The notes under the pieces: model-generated
The model's database searches: none
The model's input: the letters and a program-made list of their open reading frames with translations, nothing else
What the model was told of the DNA's origin: nothing
Source of the DNA: Rickettsiales bacterium
Lineage (GTDB): Bacteria; Pseudomonadota; Alphaproteobacteria; Rickettsiales; JANQQO01
Reading direction: 5' to 3'
Assembly (NCBI GenBank): GCA_028289305.1
Contig: JANQQO010000044.1
Coordinates: forward strand, 1-7,958
Length of the DNA stretch: 7,958 nt
Part shown: piece by piece, positions 1 through 5,686 of the stretch
How positions within the stretch are numbered: the stretch's first letter is position 1
Layout: each line of letters starts with the position of its first letter
Position numbers and translations under genes: made by a program

Positions 1-3
1 CTG

Positions 4-42
4 GAGGGGGTGTAGTTTAAGCTTTAAAATGACACCCCCCTC
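4..42. repeat. G/C-tract inverted repeat upstream of rfbC
   Basis: GAGGGGGTGT (4-13) can pair with ACACCCCCCTC (32-42), with one extra C, around an AT-rich loop. No T-run follows on the + strand, so it is not a convincing terminator for a gene to the left. It probably belongs to the dispersed palindromes found throughout this window's intergenic DNA. Confidence 0.5.
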
Positions 43-89
43 ACAAATCTGGCTCTGCTTCGCTAAAGCTACGCAGAGCTCAGATTTGT
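43..89. repeat. Palindromic repeat, left flank of rfbC
   Basis: ACAAATCTG (43-51) pairs with CAGATTTGT (81-89). GCTCTGC (52-58) pairs with GCAGAGC (73-79), leaving one bulged T. The loop region contains TTCGCT and AGCTAC. The inner 22 bases (55-76) recur almost exactly at 709-731 on the other side of rfbC, so this is a repeat family and not a gene-specific structure. It ends about 50 bases before the rfbC start. Confidence 0.65.
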
Positions 90-139
90 TGCTCCCCCCT
101 GCCGTGCGGGGGGAGAGAAGAAAAAGGATAGGAGACGCT

Positions 140-694
140 ATGGACATAGAAAAAACGCCGCTAGAAGGGTTGGTGGTCGTGAAGTTGCAGGTGTTTGGCG
201 ATGCGCGCGGGTTTTTCATGGAGCGCTTCAACGCGCCGAAATTCGCCGCAGCAGGGCTGCCGGATGTTTTCCCGCAGGATAACCATTCGCGCTCCGCACC
301 GGGCGTGCTGCGCGGCCTGCATTACCAATATGATGCGCCGCAGGGCAAGCTGGTGGGCGTGACGGCAGGGCGGATTTGGGATGTGGCGGTGGATATTCGT
401 GCCGGTTCGCCAAGTTATGGGCAGCATTTCGGGATTGAGCTTACAGCAGAAGAGGGCACGCTGCTGTGGATGCCGCCGGGCTTCGCGCATGGATTCTGCG
501 TGCTGGGCGAGCAGCCTGCCGATGTGCTCTATAAGGTGACCGCGGTCTATAACGCGGAAGGCGAGGAGGGCATTGCGTTTGATGACCCGGAACTGGCCGT
601 ACCCTGGCCAATCCCGCTGGAGGAGGCGGTGATTTCAGAGCGCGATAAAGCAGGGAAGCGTTTTGCGGAATATACGGCGGCGCCACGATTTTAG
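140..694 (+). CDS. rfbC: dTDP-4-dehydrorhamnose 3,5-epimerase
   Basis: Cytoplasmic cupin enzyme (RmlC/RfbC) that epimerises C3 and C5 of dTDP-4-keto-6-deoxy-glucose, the third step of dTDP-L-rhamnose synthesis. The 184-residue product matches the usual length. Motifs run in family order: DARGFF (21-26), GVLRGLHYQ (55-63) with the catalytic-base His61, Lys70, DVAVDIRAGSPSYG (81-94), the GFAHGF strand (114-119), Tyr131 at the place of the catalytic acid, the DDPELAVPWP segment (148-157) and Asp169. The start at 140 is preferred over in-frame ATG 29 because GGATAGGAG lies just upstream and the family begins there; the longer form would translate a palindromic repeat. The partners rfbA, rfbB and rfbD are not in the window and may lie to the left. 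Palindromic repeats flank the gene on both sides. Confidence 0.93.
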   Translation: MDIEKTPLEGLVVVKLQVFGDARGFFMERFNAPKFAAAGLPDVFPQDNHSRSAPGVLRGLHYQYDAPQGKLVGVTAGRIWDVAVDIRAGSPSYGQHFGIELTAEEGTLLWMPPGFAHGFCVLGEQPADVLYKVTAVYNAEGEEGIAFDDPELAVPWPIPLEEAVISERDKAGKRFAEYTAAPRF

Positions 695-696
695 TT

Positions 697-749
697 CCTC
701 CCCCATCCCTGCTTCGCTTATAGCTACGCAGGACAAGGTAGGGGGGAGG
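697..749. repeat. Palindromic repeat, right flank of rfbC
   Basis: CCTCCCCC (697-704) can pair with GGGGGAGG (742-749), and CCTGC (708-712) with GCAGG (728-732), forming a long imperfect hairpin. The core at 709-731 is a near copy of 55-76 (TTCGCT ... AGCTACGCAG), with one extra base. It begins three bases after the rfbC stop. No T-run follows, so termination is not evident. Confidence 0.6.
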
Positions 750-756
750 CTAGGAG

Positions 757-822
757 GGGGGCCTATTACGATAGATCTATCATCTCTGGCCCCCACCCTG
801 TCCCTCCCCCTAAGGGGGAGGG
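757..822. repeat. C/G-tract palindrome cluster between rfbC and the orphan gene
   Basis: Three nested or adjacent palindromes are visible. GGGGGCC (757-763) pairs with GGCCCCC (788-794). Between them lies a perfect 12-base palindrome, GATAGATCTATC (770-781). To the right, CCCTCCCCC (802-810) and GGGGGAGGG (814-822) form a 9-bp stem with a TAA loop. The same C-tract (803-810) could instead pair with 742-749. Neither side carries a terminator-like T-run. Confidence 0.6.
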
Positions 823-872
823 GAATTGATGCGGTTAATCTTTTCTTAACGATTCTGTGGTAGAGTGGTGGG

Positions 873-1706
873 ATGAGTGAGCAACCACATGAAAAAGAAC
901 CAAGTCTAGCAGCTACGTTAGAAAAAACTCAGCGCGCGGCTTTAGCGTTTGCGTTTTTTAATGCACTTCTTAGAGAGGCAGGTCTTTCGAAAGTGTTTAG
1001 CGAGGGATCCGTTTTTTCTACAGAAAAAGCGAGTGTAGAGGGTTTTTTTGAGGGTATGTATGAACAGCTTTCTGAGCTCCTACACTATTCTTCTAGGAGT
1101 ATAATTATACAAGAAGGTATACCAGGCGCTTCTTTTGCCCCTTCTGAGGAGAAGAAGTTTCTCCGTGCTGTACAAGAAAGCGTAAAAAAATCAAGAGATG
1201 TACTTGATCGTGCAATAAATGTATTTACTTTGGGCCTGCTTCTCACACAAAATCCTGAATTAAAAGAACGAGTCCAAGAAGAAGAAACGGACCAAATAGA
1301 TGAAAATTGTTTTGATACGTTAAAGCGGATCACAGAAGGGAATGTGATGGATGTGTTTCATGCTCCAGAGCACAGAGAGTTAGAGGGGTTTTATAAAGAT
1401 TTTATTGAGGATATAGCTACAAAAAGAGAGCAAACCCTAGAAATAGATGCATTTAAGGATAAGGAATCATTTTTGGGAGCGCTTAAGGATGGGTGTTATA
1501 GCTATATAAATAGCTTGCGGGAAATGGTGAAGCAACACCCGGATGCTCATATTAGCAAGCGCCCTATTGAAGAAGCAAAACTACCCGTGGCGGCAGGCGT
1601 ATATATCCTGGGGGCGCTTGCGGAGGAAAAGGCGCTGCTTAATGAACTCTTTATAGATCTTGTTAAGCATAATCAAAGTCGCGGTACGGGTACACACGAG
1701 CGATAG
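873..1706 (+). CDS. Hypothetical protein, AT-rich orphan
   Basis: I do not recognise this 277-residue protein. It is soluble-looking, very rich in charged residues (Glu and Lys) and probably mostly helical. It has two cysteines (Cys146, Cys208), no signal peptide and no clear membrane helix; the most hydrophobic patches are near 23-35, 116-125 and 238-251. The start is the first ATG after the repeat cluster; the upstream GTGGTGGG is a poor ribosome site. Base composition is unlike its neighbours: counting 1201-1260 gives 22 G/C in 60, against 39 in 60 at 2641-2700. AT-ending codons, ATA and AGA are common, although the last 120 or so bases look more native. It separates rfbC from the glycosyltransferase pair. 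The open frame is long and intact, so it is probably a real gene acquired by transfer. No function is proposed. Confidence 0.75.
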   Translation: MSEQPHEKEPSLAATLEKTQRAALAFAFFNALLREAGLSKVFSEGSVFSTEKASVEGFFEGMYEQLSELLHYSSRSIIIQEGIPGASFAPSEEKKFLRAVQESVKKSRDVLDRAINVFTLGLLLTQNPELKERVQEEETDQIDENCFDTLKRITEGNVMDVFHAPEHRELEGFYKDFIEDIATKREQTLEIDAFKDKESFLGALKDGCYSYINSLREMVKQHPDAHISKRPIEEAKLPVAAGVYILGALAEEKALLNELFIDLVKHNQSRGTGTHER

Positions 1707-1728
1707 CCGCTTCCTTGAGCGCCCCCTC

Positions 1729-1757
1729 TTGCCTTTCTGGGTAAACTGGGCTATACA
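1729..1757 (+). promoter_or_regulatory. Candidate sigma-70-type promoter for the glycosyltransferase pair
   Basis: TTGCCT (1729-1734), a 17-base spacer and TATACA (1752-1757) give a -35/-10 pair with 4 of 6 matches each. Transcription would start near 1764, leaving a leader of about 27 bases that contains the AAAGGA ribosome site (1777-1782) before ATG 1791. The match is moderate and made by eye. Confidence 0.4.
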
Positions 1758-1790
1758 GGCCATCCCCTAGATATTTAAAGGAATAAAGCG

Positions 1791-3722
1791 ATGGCGGAGA
1801 CGATTCCTGCGGTGAGTGTGGTGATGGTGTCGTATAACACCGGGCCGATCTTAGCACGTGCGATGGAAGCGGTGTTGGCGCAAGAGGGCCTGCATGAGCT
1901 GATTGTGGTGGATAATGGCAATCCGGCCGAGGTGATGGCGCGCTTAGACGCCTGGGCGGCGCGCGAAGCGAAATTGCGCATTATTCGTGGTCAGGGCAAT
2001 GTCGGATTTGCCCGGGGCTGTAATTTGGGCGTGCATGAGGCGAGCGGCACGTATCTGTTGCTGTTAAACCCGGATTGTATTATCCCGCGCGGCGCGCTAA
2101 AAAATGTGGTGAGCGAGCTGGAGGCGCATGAAGAAGCCTGGCTGGCTGGTTGTTGCATGACGGGGCCAGATGGCGAGAATCAAGGCGGGAGCAAGCGGCA
2201 TTTGCTGACGCCGCGCATCGCACTTTCAGAAGCGCTGCAATTATGGCGCATCAATAAGCAGCTCTTCTCCGGTATGCATATCAAAGAGCAGGAAGATGAG
2301 GTGACATCGGAATATGTGCCGGCGATTTCCGGCGCGTTCATGCTGATGCGGCGCGATAAATACTTGGAGATTGGCGGGATTGATGAGGGGTATTTCTTCC
2401 ATGTGGAGGATCTCGATTTTTGCTATCACATCAATGCGCTGGGCGGGAAGGTGCTGTATGTGCCGTCGGTGCGCGCGGTGCATTATCGCAGTAGTAGTAA
2501 GGTTTCAAGCCTGTTTATCGAGCGCAATAAAGCGCATGGCTTCATTCGCTATTTCAATAAACATTTCACCCAGCAATATGGCCGGTGGTTTACCTGGGTC
2601 TCGATGGCGGGGATTCATCTGCGCTTGGCGCTGCGCGCGGTGCTTGGGGGCTTGCGCGATGTATTCTCCTATCGCAAGACGGGGGAAGCCGGCAGGCGCC
2701 ATAAGAAGCAGGTGGCGTTTCTGTATTCACGCGTGGAGCCGGAGGTGGGCGACGGCGGAGCGCTGAAGATCATGGCGCCGGTGCTGCTTATCGGTAGCAC
2801 GGGGCAGGTGGGCTTAAGCATTTTGCGGCGCTTGCTTGCGCATCAGGTGGAGGTATGTGCGATGTTTCACACCGAGACGGTGGATGTGCATCACCCGAAT
2901 CTGAAATGGATACAGGGCAGTGCGATGGCCGAAAAGATCGATCTGGCTGGGCATACGCCGCATACGCTGGTCTATACTGCGGCGATCTGGCATCTGCCGA
3001 AGCATTTGGATGCGCTGGCGAAGGCCGGGGTGAAGCGCTTAGTATGCTTTAGCTCGACCTCGATTATGGGCAAGGCCTCCTCACAGAATGCGTATGAGCA
3101 GCAATTAGTGCGGCAATTCACCGAGGCGGAACAGGCAGTGGCGAAAAAATGCGACCAGCTGGGAATTGCGTGGACGATTCTGCGCCCGACGATGATTTAT
3201 GGCATTGGGCTGGATCGCAATGTGAGCAGTATTGTGGCGTTTATTCAGCGGCTGGGCTTTTTCCCGATTGCAAGCCCGGGCGATGGGCTGCGCCAGCCAG
3301 TGCATACCGATGATTTAGCGCAGGCGGTGATCACCGCGCTGCCACTGGCGCAAAGCTATAGCAAGCGCTATACGCTGGGCGGGGGCGAGCAGCTGAGTTA
3401 TCGCGCGATGGTGGAGCGGATTGCCAGCGTGATGGGGCGAACGCCACGTGTGCTTTCCACGCGCTATCTGCCGCATGTGCTCGATGTCTTCTCGTTTGTG
3501 ACGGGGAAGAAAGAGGTGAATGGCGAGATCGCCAAGCGCATGAATCAGGATTTGGTGTTTGATGATAGCGCGGCGCGCGATGATCTGGGCTATGCGCCGC
3601 GGGGATTTTTACAAGCCGGCAAGCAGGATCTGGGCTTAGAGCCGTTGCCTGCAGCGGAAATAGCAGAAAGCGGCACGGTGACCGTGTTAGCGGAGGAGAA
3701 GCAGCGGCGCGAGGCCGCATGA
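1791..3722 (+). CDS. Family 2 glycosyltransferase fused to SDR-type NAD(P)-binding domain
   Basis: Two-domain protein of 643 residues. Residues 1-295 are a GT-A glycosyltransferase of the WbbL rhamnosyltransferase type, which moves a sugar from a nucleotide donor to a lipid-linked or polysaccharide acceptor. It shows VSVVMVSYNTG (8-18), VVDNG (39-43), GNVGFARGCNLG (69-80), the metal-binding region LLNPDC (91-96), SGAFMLMRR (180-188) and HVEDLDFCYH (204-213) with the acidic catalytic pair. A basic amphipathic stretch (277-310) follows and may lie on the inner membrane. Residues 329-600 form a Rossmann domain with GSTGQVG (335-341), SSTS (421-424), ILRPTMIYG (463-471) and QPVHTDDLAQAV (502-513). 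The YxxxK pair of active SDRs is not seen at its expected place. AAAGGA lies 8 bases before ATG 1791. The next gene overlaps by 4 bases. The sugar and acceptor cannot be named. Confidence 0.88.
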   Translation: MAETIPAVSVVMVSYNTGPILARAMEAVLAQEGLHELIVVDNGNPAEVMARLDAWAAREAKLRIIRGQGNVGFARGCNLGVHEASGTYLLLLNPDCIIPRGALKNVVSELEAHEEAWLAGCCMTGPDGENQGGSKRHLLTPRIALSEALQLWRINKQLFSGMHIKEQEDEVTSEYVPAISGAFMLMRRDKYLEIGGIDEGYFFHVEDLDFCYHINALGGKVLYVPSVRAVHYRSSSKVSSLFIERNKAHGFIRYFNKHFTQQYGRWFTWVSMAGIHLRLALRAVLGGLRDVFSYRKTGEAGRRHKKQVAFLYSRVEPEVGDGGALKIMAPVLLIGSTGQVGLSILRRLLAHQVEVCAMFHTETVDVHHPNLKWIQGSAMAEKIDLAGHTPHTLVYTAAIWHLPKHLDALAKAGVKRLVCFSSTSIMGKASSQNAYEQQLVRQFTEAEQAVAKKCDQLGIAWTILRPTMIYGIGLDRNVSSIVAFIQRLGFFPIASPGDGLRQPVHTDDLAQAVITALPLAQSYSKRYTLGGGEQLSYRAMVERIASVMGRTPRVLSTRYLPHVLDVFSFVTGKKEVNGEIAKRMNQDLVFDDSAARDDLGYAPRGFLQAGKQDLGLEPLPAAEIAESGTVTVLAEEKQRREAA

Positions 3723-4717
3723 AAGTTCTGCTGACCGGGGTAGGGGGGTTTATTGGATTTCACGTCGCCCGGGCGCTGTGCGCTGAAGGCGTGCGTGTGC
3801 TGGGGGTGGATAACCTAAACCCGTATTATGATGTAGCGCTGAAAGAAGCGCGGCTCAACGCGCTCGCGGAGTATAGTGAGAGCGGGGTGTTCAGCTTTCA
3901 TAAGCTCGATATCGCGGATCGGGAAGCGATGGCGGCTTTGGTGGAGGCAGAAGGCGAGGGCATCACCCATGTGGTGCATTTAGCCGCCCAGGCCGGGGTG
4001 CGCTATTCGCTGACCCACCCGTTTGAGTATGCTTCAAGCAATCTGGTCGGGCAATTGGTGATGCTGGAACTATGCCGGGGATTGCCGGGGTTGCAGCATT
4101 TCGTCTATGCGAGTTCGAGCTCGGTCTATGGGGCGAATACGGAATTGCCGTTTTCCGAAGCCGCGCGGGTGGATAAGCCCGTTTCGCTCTATGCGGCGAC
4201 CAAGCGTAGCGGCGAATTGCTGGCGTATAGTTATAGCCATTTATATCAGATTCCAATGACGGGGCTGCGGTTTTTCACCGTGTACGGGCCGTGGGGTAGG
4301 CCCGATATGGCGTATTTTAGTTTTACAAAAGCGCTGTTTGACGGCACGCCGATCACCGTGTTTGGTCAGGGAAAGATGCAGCGCGATTTCACCTATATTG
4401 ATGATGTGGTGGCGGGCGTGACAGCCGCATTGCAGCACGTGCCCAAGGGCGAGGTGCCGTATGCGCTGTTTAATCTCGGGAATGATAAAAGCGAGGCGCT
4501 TGGGGATTTTATCGCCGTGCTCGAACAGGCTACGGGCAAAGAGGCAGTGAAGGAGCTGCGCGAGATGCAGCCAGGGGATATGCGCGCGACGCATGCGGAT
4601 ATTGCGAGTGCCCGGGCAGAATTGGGCTATGACCCGAAAACTACGATCGCCGAGGGGTTGCCAAGGTTTGTGGAGTGGTATCGGGAGTTTTATAAATTAC
4701 GCTCAAGCGCCGCGTAG
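3719..4717 (+). CDS. NAD-dependent epimerase, UDP-glucuronate 4-epimerase type
   Basis: Extended SDR of 332 residues that most resembles UDP-glucuronate 4-epimerases (CapI/LpsL type), which interconvert UDP-glucuronate and UDP-galacturonate for capsule or LPS. Visible marks are GVGGFIG (7-13) for NAD binding, Asp31 ending the second strand, the DNLNPYYD signature (31-38), LAAQAGVRYSL (88-98), SSSSVYG (132-138) and Tyr158-Lys162 as the catalytic YxxxK. RFFTVYGPWGRPDMA (184-198), DFTYIDDV (223-230) and MQPGDMRATHAD (283-294) follow. Length is normal for the family. The ATG overlaps the stop of the fusion gene (ATGA, 3719-3722), which implies translational coupling and one operon. UDP-GlcNAc or UDP-glucose epimerase activity is less likely given the signature. 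A degenerate copy of its last 30 bases lies just downstream. Confidence 0.85.
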   Translation: MKVLLTGVGGFIGFHVARALCAEGVRVLGVDNLNPYYDVALKEARLNALAEYSESGVFSFHKLDIADREAMAALVEAEGEGITHVVHLAAQAGVRYSLTHPFEYASSNLVGQLVMLELCRGLPGLQHFVYASSSSVYGANTELPFSEAARVDKPVSLYAATKRSGELLAYSYSHLYQIPMTGLRFFTVYGPWGRPDMAYFSFTKALFDGTPITVFGQGKMQRDFTYIDDVVAGVTAALQHVPKGEVPYALFNLGNDKSEALGDFIAVLEQATGKEAVKELREMQPGDMRATHADIASARAELGYDPKTTIAEGLPRFVEWYREFYKLRSSAA

Positions 4718-4758
4718 GCTGCGTCTTTTATAAATAACGTTCAAACGCCACTAAGGCT
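4688..4758 (+). repeat. Imperfect tandem copy of the epimerase gene 3' end
   Basis: Bases 4688-4720 cover the last codons and stop of the epimerase gene. Bases 4726-4758 repeat them with 27 of 33 positions identical and a unit spacing of 38 bases. In the second copy the third base after TATAAAT gives an in-frame TAA, so it cannot extend the protein. The function of the duplication, if any, is unknown. Confidence 0.65.
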
Positions 4759-4761
4759 TTT

Positions 4762-4795
4762 CGCCAAACGATTGGCGGGCTTGCGGTCGCAAGCC
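4762..4795. repeat. Twin hairpins downstream of the epimerase gene
   Basis: CGCCAA-ACGA-TTGGCG (4762-4777) is followed at once by GGCTTGCG-GT-CGCAAGCC (4778-4795); both stems are perfect. No T-run follows, so intrinsic termination is uncertain, but these are the first strong hairpins after the operon and could stall polymerase or protect the mRNA 3' end. Confidence 0.6.
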
Positions 4796-4835
4796 TTGGG
4801 TCGCACCTCGTCGCTGGCGCTCCTCCATGCTGTAT

Positions 4836-4957
4836 TCACGTACGGTTTTTGCTTTTAGCTCTCTTGTCATACCGGCGACCCGCTGCGCCAGCGCTTGCGC
4901 GGCGAGAGGCCGGTATCCAGCATATCGTGAGATGAACCCCGGCCTACGCCGGGGTGA
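4836..4957. repeat. Composite palindromic repeat, copy A
   Basis: The left flank (4836-4870) shares CACG-ACGGTTTTTGC and a T-rich run into TTGTCAT with 5524-5557. It is followed by ATACCGGC (4869-4876) pairing with GCCGGTAT (4909-4916), an inner stem CGCTG/CAGCG (4881-4893), the word ATCCAGC, and a 7-bp hairpin CCCCGGC-CTAC-GCCGGGG (4937-4954) ending in GTGACG. This is the GTCAT...ATCCAG...GGTGAC layout of a dispersed repeat. The rest of the gene-free stretch 4718-5045 holds only the repeats listed here and the terminator. Confidence 0.65.
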
Positions 4958-4995
4958 CGGGTGGTGCTGAAATGCAGATTCTTTTGGCACCCCAT

Positions 4996-5035
4996 AAAAA
5001 AACCCGCGGCGGACCGAATGGTCCGTGCGGGTTTT
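4996..5035 (-). terminator. Intrinsic terminator, stronger on the - strand
   Basis: The stem CCCGC (5003-5007) with GCGGG (5027-5031), plus CGGACC (5010-5015) with GGTCCG (5020-5025), closes a GAAT loop. Read on the - strand it is followed by seven T (4996-5002), so it ends the small membrane protein gene that stops at 5046. On the + strand only four T follow (5032-5035), so weak two-way action is possible. Confidence 0.85.
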
Positions 5036-5045
5036 GGGTGTGTGG

Positions 5046-5246
5046 CTAATCGCCGTCGATTAGCTCGTCTTCTTTGCTTTTTTGTCGTGGCCGTGCCTTG
5101 GAAAATAGCACAATGATCGTGCAAACCACACAGGAGCCCAGTGCTATCACGCCTAGGGTCGGCTCAATGACGTTGTAGGCGAGTAACCCCGTTAAAACGA
5201 CCAACATGGTGACCAAGATCACGGCAGCCAAAAACTTGGGCGACAT
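5046..5246 (-). CDS. Small two-helix membrane protein
   Basis: I do not recognise the family. The 66-residue product has two hydrophobic segments, about residues 5-24 and 30-49, joined by a short turn with Asn and Pro. A charged tail follows (KARPRQKSKED from Lys50, then an acidic end). Under the positive-inside rule the tail should be cytoplasmic, giving both ends inside. The second helix holds Cys39-x-x-Cys42. The ATG is supported by AAGGA 8 bases upstream. The gene has its own promoter (5333-5361), a structured leader and a strong terminator, which together make it a convincing single-gene unit despite its size. It stands alone in repeat-rich DNA. It could be a stress or envelope microprotein, but nothing in the sequence decides that. 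Confidence 0.75.
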   Translation of the reverse strand: MSPKFLAAVILVTMLVVLTGLLAYNVIEPTLGVIALGSCVVCTIIVLFSKARPRQKSKEDELIDGD

Positions 5247-5249
5247 TTC

Positions 5250-5318
5250 ACACGTCCTTCCGTGTAAACCGGCAGTGGTGCCGGACTCAAGAAAAGTCTC
5301 TTAAAACGCTTAAGAGAC
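5250..5318 (-). promoter_or_regulatory. Three-hairpin 5' leader of the small membrane protein gene
   Basis: In transcript order on the - strand: GTCTCTTAA (5296-5304) pairs perfectly with TTAAGAGAC (5310-5318) and is followed by TTTTC. CCGGCA (5269-5274) pairs with TGCCGG (5279-5284). ACACG and CGTGT (5250-5254, 5261-5265) then enclose a six-base loop, GAAGGA on the - strand, which is the ribosome site itself. The stems are exact; regulatory use is inferred. Confidence 0.5.
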
Positions 5319-5332
5319 GAAGTTGAGGCTAT

Positions 5333-5361
5333 ATACTACCTGAAAAAAGCGTATAAATCAA
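5333..5361 (-). promoter_or_regulatory. Probable promoter of the small membrane protein gene
   Basis: On the - strand TTGATT (5361-5356), a 17-base spacer and TAGTAT (5338-5333) form a good sigma-70-type pair. Transcription would begin near 5326, just before the first leader hairpin, giving a leader of about 80 bases to the ATG at 5246. Confidence 0.55.
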
Positions 5362-5418
5362 CAACTTTTTATAGTGGTTCGCGGGAATAGAGTGAGGAAT
5401 ATCAGGTGGTTAAGGAAT

Positions 5419-5468
5419 GGGGTATTGGGAATAGGGGATGGTAAGGGGTTAGGCGTTAGGGATTGGGG
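5419..5468 (+). other. G-run tract with quadruplex pattern
   Basis: Four G-runs (5419-5422, 5427-5429, 5434-5437, 5445-5448) are separated by loops of 4, 4 and 7 bases, the classical quadruplex pattern. Two more runs follow (5459-5461, 5465-5468). The segment looks like a decayed short-unit repeat (GGGATTGG or GGGAATAG words). Apart from this tract, the promoter and leader above and repeat copy B, I see nothing in 5247-5686. Confidence 0.5.
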
Positions 5469-5523
5469 ATTAATATTGGTGGTGGTTTACGCAAGATGGA
5501 TCCCCCTGCTTGTTCGCTAACGC

Positions 5524-5657
5524 TCACGCACGGTTTTTGCCTTAGCCCCTTTGTCATTCCAGCGGAAGCTGGAATCCAGGGGCGGCAAAAACGCGCGCCA
5601 GGGGGATGACAACGACAGCATGACATAAAAGGATCCCCGCCGTAAGCGCGGATGACA
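5524..5657. repeat. Composite palindromic repeat, copy B
   Basis: The left flank (5524-5557) matches the flank of copy A with one gap. A 31-base block (5552-5582), containing TTCCAGC-GGAA-GCTGGAA, is identical to 6573-6603. It is followed by GGATGACA (5604-5611), GCATGACA (5618-5625) and a GGATCCCCGC...GCGGATGACA unit (5631-5657). This looks like several generations of repeat layered together between the G-run tract and the haemoglobin gene. Confidence 0.7.
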
Positions 5658-5686
5658 GGAAAATCGGTTATAACGTCTGAATAATG

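Noticed and set aside
29..139. N-terminal extension of rfbC from ATG 29
   Set aside because: It would translate a palindromic repeat, the family begins at the Met encoded at 140, and a good ribosome site lies before 140.
663..863. Open + strand frame of 66 codons overlapping the rfbC end
   Set aside because: It covers the C/G-tract repeats, has no ribosome site and gives a low-complexity product.
4751..5124. Two - strand open frames across copy A and the terminator
   Set aside because: The products are translations of palindromic repeats (RRRPGF, AGMTRE type words), and one reads through the terminator of the small membrane gene.
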